This document shows, one piece after another, positions 41,734 to 49,390 of a DNA stretch of 64,000 nt. Source of the stretch: Arsenophonus sp. (GTDB taxonomy: Bacteria; Pseudomonadota; Gammaproteobacteria; Enterobacterales; Enterobacteriaceae); NCBI GenBank assembly GCA_031446085.1, contig CP132901.1, forward strand, positions 62,001 through 126,000, given 5' to 3'. The notes beneath the pieces are model-generated. The model saw nothing but the letters and a program-made list of their open reading frames with translations, was not told the DNA's origin and searched no databases. Within the stretch, counting starts at the first letter, position 1; every line of letters starts with the position of its first letter. Position numbers and translations under genes: made by a program.

Positions 41734-42960
41734 CTATTGAATAGAAATTTTTTTATAGATTTCTTTAATAATCTTTTTTCCAAAATTTTGAATATTATAA
41801 TTCCCTAAAAATTTTCCAAAACAATTTCTAACAAAAACAGTTTCTGAATTTATTTCATTTTCTCCACAAATTAAAATATAAGGAACACGATTAATTGAGT
41901 GTTCTCTTATTTTAAAACTAATTTTTTCATTCCTTAAATCTGATTTAACACGTAATCCCATATTCATTAATTCTTTTAATATTTTTTGTACATAATTTAT
42001 TTGTTTTTTTGTAATACTTAACACTACAACTTGTAGTGGTGCTAACCAAATTGGTAGATAGCCATTATGTTCTTCAATAAGTATTCCAATAAATCTTTCA
42101 ATTGATCCTAAAATAGCACGATGAATCATTACTGGTATCTTTTTTTGGTTATTTTGGTCTATATAAAATGCTCCTAGACGCATAGGTAAAGAAAAATCTA
42201 ATTGTATTGTACCACATTGCCAAGCACGGTTTAATGAATCATATAAAGTAAATTCAATTTTTGGTCCATAAAACGCCCCTTCTCCATGTTTATAATTAAA
42301 TTTAATATTATCAAGTGCGATTTTTAGTTGTTCTTCAGAGATTTCCCATTCTTTTTTTGTGCCTATATAATTTTTAGGTTTAGTAGCTAAATATACTTCA
42401 ATTTTTTTAAATCCAAAAGTTTGATAGATATCAAAAACCATACTAATACATTTTTTTATTTCATCTATTATTTGTTTTTTTGTGCAAAATATATGTGCAT
42501 CATCTTGTGTAAATTCCATAACACGCATTAGTCCATGTAGTGATCCTGATGGTTCTTTTCTATAGCAACTACCAAATTCTGCAAAACGAATAGGTAAGTC
42601 TCGATATGATTTTAAATGTTGTTTATATAATTCTATATGTCCAGGGCAATTCATTGGTTTAATACAAAATTTTTGATGTTCTGATGATGTAGTAAATATG
42701 TTTAATTTATAATTTTTCCAATGTCCAGTTTTTTTCCAAATATTATGTTCTAACATTATGGGACTTTTTACTTCTTGATATTGATATTCTTGTAATTTAA
42801 TTTGTATAAATTTCTTTAATTCATTAAAAATAATTAATCCATTCGGATTCCAGTATATCATACCTGGAGCACATTTATTGATGTGATACAGATTTAATTT
42901 TTTATTTAAAATTCTATGATCTCTATCTTGCTTTTCTTCTATTTTTTTTGAATCATTCAT
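41734..42960 (-). CDS. thrS: Threonyl-tRNA synthetase lacking TGS and editing domains
   Basis: The class II catalytic core and anticodon-binding domain of ThrRS only, in 408 residues against about 642 in E. coli. The protein starts at the linker just before DRDHRILNKKLNLY. The zinc ligands Cys (MNCPGH), His (DDAHIFC) and His (VMIHRAILGS) are present, as are motif 2 (FGSCYRKEPSGSLHGLMR) and motif 3. The N1 TGS and N2 proofreading domains, about 230 residues, are missing and not found in the upstream gap. Gene order with infC is conserved. Confidence 0.93.
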   Translation of the reverse strand: MNDSKKIEEKQDRDHRILNKKLNLYHINKCAPGMIYWNPNGLIIFNELKKFIQIKLQEYQYQEVKSPIMLEHNIWKKTGHWKNYKLNIFTTSSEHQKFCIKPMNCPGHIELYKQHLKSYRDLPIRFAEFGSCYRKEPSGSLHGLMRVMEFTQDDAHIFCTKKQIIDEIKKCISMVFDIYQTFGFKKIEVYLATKPKNYIGTKKEWEISEEQLKIALDNIKFNYKHGEGAFYGPKIEFTLYDSLNRAWQCGTIQLDFSLPMRLGAFYIDQNNQKKIPVMIHRAILGSIERFIGILIEEHNGYLPIWLAPLQVVVLSITKKQINYVQKILKELMNMGLRVKSDLRNEKISFKIREHSINRVPYILICGENEINSETVFVRNCFGKFLGNYNIQNFGKKIIKEIYKKISIQ

Positions 42961-43296
42961 TTTTTTTACCTAATTAAATATTACATATTTTTTATATATT
43001 TTTTAAAGTATTATTTTTAATAATTTTAAACTAAAAAAGTAAGTTTTGTTAATATAAAAATATATGTTCAATACTTTTTTTAGAAGTTTTTTTGTTTAAT
43101 TAAGGCATATTTTTAAAAAATATAAAAATAATTATGATTATTATAAATAACTTATAGTTTTTTAGAATATAAAAAAATCCACTTATTCTTTTCAAATATT
43201 GATGTATTACTAATTGTTTAAAAAAGATATTTATGATTTCAATTTTTTATATAAAACTAATTTGTTCTAATTGATAGGTTAATTATGAAAATAGTG
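42961..43296. other. Non-coding gap upstream of thrS and sitA
   Basis: About 340 bases of A/T-rich sequence between the divergent thrS and the sit promoter. No ORF, tRNA or remnant of the lost ThrRS N-terminal domains is recognisable. The thrS translational operator known in E. coli is also not recognisable. A weak AGG lies 8 bases upstream of the thrS start. Confidence 0.4.
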
Positions 43297-43324
43297 TTGA
43301 CATATAAAAATTATAGTTGATAAT
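43297..43324 (+). promoter_or_regulatory. Sigma-70 promoter of the sitABCD operon
   Basis: A perfect -35 TTGACA (43297-43302) is followed, after a 16-base spacer, by GATAAT (43319-43324), a 5-of-6 match to the -10 consensus. It lies about 35 bases upstream of the sitA start codon and points at it. This is the best consensus promoter I noticed in the window. Confidence 0.65.
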
Positions 43325-43332
43325 AATTCTCA
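43318..43332. promoter_or_regulatory. Fur box overlapping the sit -10 element
   Basis: TGATAAT-A-ATTCTCA is a 7-1-7 inverted repeat differing at one position from the Fur consensus TGATAAT-N-ATTATCA; outer T and A extend the symmetry. It overlaps the -10 element of the sit promoter, the classical position for iron-dependent repression. sit operons are known Fur and MntR targets in related bacteria. Whether fur itself survives cannot be seen here. Confidence 0.65.
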
Positions 43333-43357
43333 ATTCAAATAGAAAATTAATAATTTT

Positions 43358-44236
43358 ATGTTAAAAAAAAAATTGTCCTTAATTTTATTATTTTTATTTC
43401 CATTAATATCCTATGCAAAAAAATTTACAATAGTTACAACTTTTACTATTATACAAAATATAGCTCAGAATGTAGCTGGACAAGTAGCAGATGTAGAATC
43501 TATTATTAAACCTGGTGCAGAAATTCATGAATATCAACCTACTCCAAAAGATATATCAAAAATTTATTCTGGTGATTTAATATTATGGAATGGTTTAGGA
43601 TTGGAATTATGGTTTAATAGATTTTTTGAAAATTTTAAAAATATTCCAAAGGTAGTAATTACTGAAGGCATTCAACCTATTGCTATTAAAGAGGGCGAAT
43701 ACAAAAATAATCCTAATCCTCATGCATGGATGTCTGCGAAAAATGCACTAATATATGTTAAAAATATTAAAGATGCATTAATTAAATATGATCCAGAACA
43801 TGCAGACATTTATGATAAAAATGCAATAGAATATTCAGAAAAAATCAAAAAAGTTGATTTATTTTTAAGACAAAGAATTAAAAATATTCCAAATGAAAAA
43901 AGATGGTTAGTAACTAGTGAAGGAGCTTTTAGTTATCTTGCAAAAGATTACGGTTTTAAAGAAGCATATCTTTGGCCAATTAATGCTGAAGAACAGGGTT
44001 CTCCTCAACAAATTAAAAAAGTAATTGATATAATAAAAAAAAATAATGTTCCAGTAGTTTTTAGTGAAAGTACTGTATCAAATAAACCAGCAAAACAAGT
44101 AAGTAAGGAGACTGGTGCTAAATATGGAGGGGTTTTATATGTCGATTCTCTCTCTAGACCGGAAGGTCCAGTTCCAACTTATATTCAGTTATTACATACA
44201 ACTATAGATACTATTGCAAAAGGTTTTGGTGAATGA
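43358..44236 (+). CDS. sitA: Mn/Fe-binding periplasmic protein SitA
   Basis: Solute-binding lipid-free cluster A-I protein for Mn2+ and Fe2+. A 20-residue signal peptide ends at SYA. The metal ligands are His in AEIHEYQPT, His in NPHAWMS, Glu in FSESTVS and Asp in YVDSLSRPEGP, all as in SitA. The 292 residues are slightly shorter than the enterobacterial protein. It is first in sitABCD, and sitB overlaps it by four bases (ATGA). Confidence 0.95.
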   Translation: MLKKKLSLILLFLFPLISYAKKFTIVTTFTIIQNIAQNVAGQVADVESIIKPGAEIHEYQPTPKDISKIYSGDLILWNGLGLELWFNRFFENFKNIPKVVITEGIQPIAIKEGEYKNNPNPHAWMSAKNALIYVKNIKDALIKYDPEHADIYDKNAIEYSEKIKKVDLFLRQRIKNIPNEKRWLVTSEGAFSYLAKDYGFKEAYLWPINAEEQGSPQQIKKVIDIIKKNNVPVVFSESTVSNKPAKQVSKETGAKYGGVLYVDSLSRPEGPVPTYIQLLHTTIDTIAKGFGE

Positions 44237-45081
44237 ATTGTAATTCTTATTATAAAAAACCAAATTTATTAGTACATAATATTACTGTAATATATAAAAA
44301 TGGTCATTTAGCAGTTCGTGATGTTAGTTTTAATTTAAACGGAGGTTTAATTTATGCTTTAGTTGGGATTAATGGAAGTGGAAAATCTACAATTTTTAAA
44401 ACTATAATGGGTTTAATAAAGCCTGTAAGAGGATATGTAAAACTAAATAATTATTCTATTAATAAGGCAATTAAACACAATATTATTTCTTATGTTCCTC
44501 AAACTGAAGATATAGATTGGGACTTTCCTGTTTTAGTATATGATGTTGTTATGATGGGACGTTATGGGAAAATGGGTTTTTTACGTATTCCTACAAAAAA
44601 AGATAAACAAATTGTATCTCTTTCTTTAAAGAAAGTTGGTTTGAATAATTTAAAAGAAAGACAAATAGGGGAATTATCTGGCGGTCAAAAAAAAAGAGTA
44701 TTTATCGCCAGAGCATTAGCGCAAGAAGGAAAAGTATTATTGTTAGATGAACCTTTTACAGGTATTGATGTAAAAACTGAAAATTCTATTATTCAAATTC
44801 TATTGGAATTACGAAAGATGGGATATTTGATTTTGGTTTCAACACACAATCTAGGTAGTATTCCTCAGTTTTGTGATCAGATTATTTTAGTCAATCAGAC
44901 TATTTTAAATATTGGACCAGTATCAACAACTTTTACAAAAGAAAATTTAAAATTAGCTTTTGGTAATACATTACGACATATTGATATTTTAAATACTGAT
45001 TTAGATCATAATAATTTTAATTCATTAAGTATTGTTACTGATGATGAAAAAGCTGCTGTTTTTTATAAATATAAAAAATAA
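44233..45081 (+). CDS. sitB: Mn/Fe ABC transporter ATPase SitB
   Basis: ATPase of the Sit metal importer. Walker A is GINGSGKST, the signature LSGGQKKR, Walker B VLLLDEPFTGID, and the H-loop STHNLG; all are intact over 282 residues. Its start overlaps the sitA stop, and sitC begins 22 bases after it. Conservation of all motifs argues for a functional importer. Confidence 0.95.
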   Translation: MNCNSYYKKPNLLVHNITVIYKNGHLAVRDVSFNLNGGLIYALVGINGSGKSTIFKTIMGLIKPVRGYVKLNNYSINKAIKHNIISYVPQTEDIDWDFPVLVYDVVMMGRYGKMGFLRIPTKKDKQIVSLSLKKVGLNNLKERQIGELSGGQKKRVFIARALAQEGKVLLLDEPFTGIDVKTENSIIQILLELRKMGYLILVSTHNLGSIPQFCDQIILVNQTILNIGPVSTTFTKENLKLAFGNTLRHIDILNTDLDHNNFNSLSIVTDDEKAAVFYKYKK

Positions 45082-45103
45082 ATTAAAAGAAAATTGAATA
45101 TAA

Positions 45104-45964
45104 ATGTTTCATTTTTTAATTGAACCTTTTCAATATAATTACATGATTAAAGCAATCACAATTAGTATTGTTGTAGGTGGTTTATGTTCTTTTTTATCAA
45201 CTTTTTTAATGCTAAAAGGATGGTCGTTAATAGGAGATGCACTATCACATTCTGTTATTCCTGGTATTGCAGGTTCCTATATTTTAGGTATACCATATTC
45301 GATTGGTGCATTTTTTACAGGGATGTTAGCTATTGTTTTTATAATTTTAATTCGATTAATGTCTAAATTGAAGGAAGATGCTATTATTGGATTTGTTTTT
45401 TCTACTTTCTTTGCTTTTGGTTTATTTCTTATTTCTTTAAGACCAATTCCTGTAAATATACAAACTATCATATTTGGAAATGTTTTGGGAATAGCAGATA
45501 GTGATATAATTCAAATTTTGATCATTTCTATTTTTTCATTTATTACATTTTTTTTTATTTGGAAAGATTTATTGATTATATTTTTTGATGAAAATTATGC
45601 ATATTCAATTGGATTAAAAATATTAAGATTAAAAATATTTTTTTTTGTTTTGTTAAGTGCTTGTATTGTAACTGCATTGCAAACAGTTGGTGCAATATTA
45701 GTAATATCTATGATTATTACACCTGGAGCTATAGGATATTTGTTAAGTGATCATTTTAAGAAAATATTAATTATAGCTGTAATAATTGGATGTTTAACTA
45801 GTGGTATAGGTGCATATATTAGTTTTTTTATTGATGGTACTACTGGAGCAGTGATAGTTAGTTTACAAACTTTACTATTTATTTTTACTTTTTTTCTTGC
45901 TCCTAAATATGGATTTATTTTTAATTATAAAAAATATAAAAAAATTTATATTAATAAAAAATAA
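45104..45964 (+). CDS. sitC: Mn/Fe ABC transporter permease SitC
   Basis: ABC-3 family membrane permease of 286 residues with about eight or nine helices. GWSLIGDALSHSVIPGIAGSY near residue 45 and TVGAILVISMIITPGAIGYLL are the family's hallmark segments. It is related in sequence to SitD, which follows 16 bases later, and the two form the membrane channel together. Confidence 0.94.
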   Translation: MFHFLIEPFQYNYMIKAITISIVVGGLCSFLSTFLMLKGWSLIGDALSHSVIPGIAGSYILGIPYSIGAFFTGMLAIVFIILIRLMSKLKEDAIIGFVFSTFFAFGLFLISLRPIPVNIQTIIFGNVLGIADSDIIQILIISIFSFITFFFIWKDLLIIFFDENYAYSIGLKILRLKIFFFVLLSACIVTALQTVGAILVISMIITPGAIGYLLSDHFKKILIIAVIIGCLTSGIGAYISFFIDGTTGAVIVSLQTLLFIFTFFLAPKYGFIFNYKKYKKIYINKK

Positions 45965-45980
45965 ATATTAATAATATTCA

Positions 45981-46820
45981 ATGAAAATGGTTATTTTAAA
46001 ATCAATATTACATCCTCTTTTTTTGCCTTTTATGCAAAAGGCAATGATTGTATCTTTATTAATAGGAATTATTTCATCAATTTTGTCATGTTTTTTAATA
46101 TTAAAAGGATGGTCGTTAATAGGAGATGCAATATCTCATGCTGTGTTACCTGGTATTGTGATAGCTTATATTTTTTGCATTCCTTTATCTATAGGTGCTT
46201 TTTTATCTGGTATGTTTTTTACTTTAAGTACTGGTTTTTTAAAAGAACATACTCGTATTAAAGAAGATACGTTAATTGGAATTGTTTTTTCTGGTATGTT
46301 TGCTTTTGGTTTATTATTATTTTTAAAAATTAATACAGAAAAGCATTTAACACATATTCTTTTTGGAAATATTTTAGGAATGACTAGAAATGAATTTTTT
46401 CAAGTTGTTTATGGTACAATAATTATATTTATGCTTTTGATTTTTCAATATAAAGATCTTTTAGTTTATTGTTTTGATTTAAATCATGCAAAGATAATTG
46501 GATTAAAAACTAGTTTTTTACATTATGGGTTATTATCTTTGATTTCTTTTACTATTGTATTAGCATTACAAGCGATAGGGATTATATTAGTAATTTCAAT
46601 GTTAATTACTCCAGGTGTTATTGCATTTACAGTTTGTAAAAGATTTAATTCAATGTTGTTAGTTTCTATTTTATCTTCTATTACATCTAGTTTTTTTGGT
46701 ATCATCTTAAGTTTTCATATTGATGCTGCTACTGGATCTTGTATTGTTTTAATTCAGTCAATATATTTTATTTTAATATTAATTTCTAATTTTTTTTATA
46801 AAAAAAAAATTAGAAATTAA
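45981..46820 (+). CDS. sitD: Mn/Fe ABC transporter permease SitD
   Basis: Second ABC-3 permease of the Sit importer, 279 residues. GWSLIGDAISHAVLPGIVIAY and GIILVISMLITPGVIAF parallel those of SitC, as expected for ancient duplicates. A DNA stretch coding for the shared LKGWSLIGDA segment is nearly identical in both genes. thiD follows after about 45 bases on the same strand and may be cotranscribed. Confidence 0.94.
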   Translation: MKMVILKSILHPLFLPFMQKAMIVSLLIGIISSILSCFLILKGWSLIGDAISHAVLPGIVIAYIFCIPLSIGAFLSGMFFTLSTGFLKEHTRIKEDTLIGIVFSGMFAFGLLLFLKINTEKHLTHILFGNILGMTRNEFFQVVYGTIIIFMLLIFQYKDLLVYCFDLNHAKIIGLKTSFLHYGLLSLISFTIVLALQAIGIILVISMLITPGVIAFTVCKRFNSMLLVSILSSITSSFFGIILSFHIDAATGSCIVLIQSIYFILILISNFFYKKKIRN

Positions 46821-46865
46821 TATGATTTTAATAAATCAATGAATTTTTTCGGTTTAAATTATTAT

Positions 46866-47678
46866 ATGACTTTTAATTGTTTATCTATTGCAGGTATTGA
46901 TCCAACAGGAGGGGCTGGTGTATATACTGATTTAAAAGTTTTTTCTGCATTAGGTAATTATGGTACTGCAGTGATTACTGCATTATTTATTCAAAATACC
47001 CAAGGAGTTAAATCAGTTTATAAAATTCCAGAATTCGTTATATTAGAACAGTTAGAATCTATATTCAGTGATGTATATATAGATAGTATTAAAATTGGAG
47101 CGTTATTTGATTCTAATATAGTTAAATTAATATCTAGATATTTCAAAAATAATTTTTTCAATATTCCTATAGTATTAGATACTGTTTTTTTTTCAAAAAA
47201 TAAATTTTCATTACTATCTTTAAATGCAATTGATATTTTCATTAAATATTTATTTCCAGTAGTTTCTATTATCACTCCTAATTTAGAAGAAGCTGCATTA
47301 CTTTTAAAACAACCAATTGCTAAAGATGAAGATGACATGATTTTTCAAGGTGAGAAATTATTGTCTTTTGGTGTTAAAGCAGTATTAATGAAAGGGGGGC
47401 ATTTATTAGGAAATCAGTGTGTAGATTGGTTATTTACTAAAGATAAGAAATTTAGGTATGTTTCAAAAAAAATTGATACTAAAAATACTCATGGAACTGG
47501 TTGTACTTTATCATCATCGTTAGCCGCATTATATCCTTATTATAAGGATTGGCCAGATGTAGTTAAAAAATCAAAAAAATATACATTTAATTCTATTTTA
47601 AATTCTAACCAATTAGATGTAGGAAAGGGTAGTGGTCCACTAAATCACTTTTACAATTTTTGGTATTTAAAAAAATAA
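46866..47678 (+). CDS. thiD: Hydroxymethylpyrimidine (phosphate) kinase
   Basis: Ribokinase-fold enzyme that phosphorylates HMP and HMP-P in thiamine synthesis. The N-terminal IAGIDPTGGAG, TPNLEEAALL, VLMKGGH and the catalytic KNTHGTGCTLS are typical. I start at the second ATG (MTFNCLSIAG), giving 270 residues, close to E. coli (266); an upstream ATG at 46839 adds nine residues. No other thi gene is present here, so thiamine synthesis may be partial, or the enzyme may be kept for salvage. Confidence 0.93.
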   Translation: MTFNCLSIAGIDPTGGAGVYTDLKVFSALGNYGTAVITALFIQNTQGVKSVYKIPEFVILEQLESIFSDVYIDSIKIGALFDSNIVKLISRYFKNNFFNIPIVLDTVFFSKNKFSLLSLNAIDIFIKYLFPVVSIITPNLEEAALLLKQPIAKDEDDMIFQGEKLLSFGVKAVLMKGGHLLGNQCVDWLFTKDKKFRYVSKKIDTKNTHGTGCTLSSSLAALYPYYKDWPDVVKKSKKYTFNSILNSNQLDVGKGSGPLNHFYNFWYLKK

Positions 47679-47715
47679 AAAAACAAATTAATTGATAATT
47701 AATTTGTTTTTTTTT
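47677..47715. terminator. Bidirectional terminator between thiD and the DASS transporter
   Basis: Perfect 17-base arms at 47677-47693 and 47697-47713 with loop GAT. The stem core CAAATTAATT is flanked by A7 on one side and T9 on the other, so that either strand carries a U-run after the stem. It sits exactly between the convergent gene ends. Confidence 0.75.
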
Positions 47716-47738
47716 GTAAATATTGTTTTAGTATTTAA

Positions 47739-49208
47739 TTACCAATATCCTAATATTTTCCACCATATTCCACCTAATAATATCCAAATCAATAGATTCA
47801 CAACACTTAGTATGAAACCTGTTTTCCACCATTCTGAAAGTGTTGCATAACCAGATCCAAAAATAATTGGAGCAGTTCCGGTAGAATAATGTGTTAATGA
47901 CATCATTAATGATGATGAAAAAGAAAGCATTAATGCTAGTAATATAGGTGGTGCTCCTAATGTAATGCCAACTGTAAAAAAAGCAGCAAACATTGCCATT
48001 ATATGAGAAGTAGTACTTGCAAATAAATAATGTGAATAAACGTAGATTATAAGTAATATAAAAATACTTAAAAACCAAGAAATATCCATGTTGTGAATCA
48101 TATTTTTAATTATTTCTGAAAACCAATGTATAAAACCAAGCTTACTTAAAAATGATGACATCATAATTAAAGCAGAAAACCAAACTATAGTGTCCCATGC
48201 TCCTTTAGTATTTAGGATATCATCCCATTCTAAAACTCCAGTAGTGAATAAAATAGATAATCCTATTAACGCTGCTGTGGTAGGATTAATAGAAAAATTT
48301 TTTCCGAAGAATATACTAGGTATATCAGCCCACATAATTAATAAAATAATAAAGACACATAATGTTATTATTTCTTCTTTTTTAATTTTTCCAATTTTTT
48401 TTAATTGTTTTTCAGCAAATTTTGGTGCATCAGGTGTTATTTTAATAATTGGTGGATACATCCAATAAACAACGATTGGCATAACAATTAATGAAAATAT
48501 TCCAGGAATAATAGCAGCAGTTGCCCACATCGACCAAGTAATTTCAAAATTTGGATTGGTATTTTCCATAATAATATTAACAATAAGTGGATTTGGTGCT
48601 GTTGCTGTAATAAACATGGCAGAAGTAATTGGATTAATATTAAAATTTACTAATGATAAATATCTTCCAATTTTATCAGAAGTATTTAGAGAAGGTTTTG
48701 AATTAAAACTATCTGCTATAGATTTCATAATGGGATGAATAATACCACCACCTCTAGCAGTATTACTTGGTGTAACAGGTGCTAAAATTGTTTCAGCAAG
48801 GACAAGTGAATAGGCTATACCTACTGTTTTTTTTCCAAATAAGGCAATGAAATAATATCCAATTCGTTTTCCTAATCCTGTTTTGTTTAAACTTACTGCA
48901 ATCATGATAGATGTTCCAATTAACCAAATTAGTTGATTAGAAAATCCACTTAATGCATCACTGATTGCTATTGTTTTATTTGTATTAGTAATTCCTGTAC
49001 ATGCTATAATAGCAATAGAAATCATTCCAAGTGCACCTATTGGTAAAGCTTTAGTTATAATTGCAAAAATTATTCCAACAAATATTGAAAATAATTTCCA
49101 TGCGTTTATTTCAAGATTATCTGGAATTGGTATGACAAACCAGATAATTATAGAAATACTAACAGCTATTAAAGATGGAAGTAGTTTAAATGTTTTTGTT
49201 TTTTTCAT
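47739..49208 (-). CDS. DASS family anion/dicarboxylate symporter
   Basis: Membrane protein of 489 residues with about 12 helices, of the divalent anion:Na+ symporter family that includes CitT, TtdT and YbhI. The Ser-Asn-Thr tip motif is in TPSNTARGGGI, and APNPLIV follows in the first repeat; STTSH occupies the matching place in the second. The likely substrate is a di- or tricarboxylate such as 2-oxoglutarate, malate or citrate, but the sequence alone does not decide. It may bring host carbon into the symbiont. Confidence 0.85.
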   Translation of the reverse strand: MKKTKTFKLLPSLIAVSISIIIWFVIPIPDNLEINAWKLFSIFVGIIFAIITKALPIGALGMISIAIIACTGITNTNKTIAISDALSGFSNQLIWLIGTSIMIAVSLNKTGLGKRIGYYFIALFGKKTVGIAYSLVLAETILAPVTPSNTARGGGIIHPIMKSIADSFNSKPSLNTSDKIGRYLSLVNFNINPITSAMFITATAPNPLIVNIIMENTNPNFEITWSMWATAAIIPGIFSLIVMPIVVYWMYPPIIKITPDAPKFAEKQLKKIGKIKKEEIITLCVFIILLIMWADIPSIFFGKNFSINPTTAALIGLSILFTTGVLEWDDILNTKGAWDTIVWFSALIMMSSFLSKLGFIHWFSEIIKNMIHNMDISWFLSIFILLIIYVYSHYLFASTTSHIMAMFAAFFTVGITLGAPPILLALMLSFSSSLMMSLTHYSTGTAPIIFGSGYATLSEWWKTGFILSVVNLLIWILLGGIWWKILGYW

Positions 49209-49390
49209 ATTATGAATCCTAAATCATTACTTTTTATTTAATGATTTTTAGATGATTGAGAATTACTTTTTTTTAAAAAAATCATAAAAAATAGTTTATA
49301 AAATAAATAAAAATATATTTTTATTGTGAGTATCAATATTAAAACAATTAAAAAAATATGATTATTTTTTTAATTAAAAATAAATGTTTT

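Noticed and set aside
47728..48078. A 116-codon open frame on the minus strand overlapping the transporter 3' end
   Set aside because: It is a shadow in another frame of the DASS gene; its composition (Tyr, Phe, Asn, Cys) has no family resemblance and the DASS frame is clearly coding.
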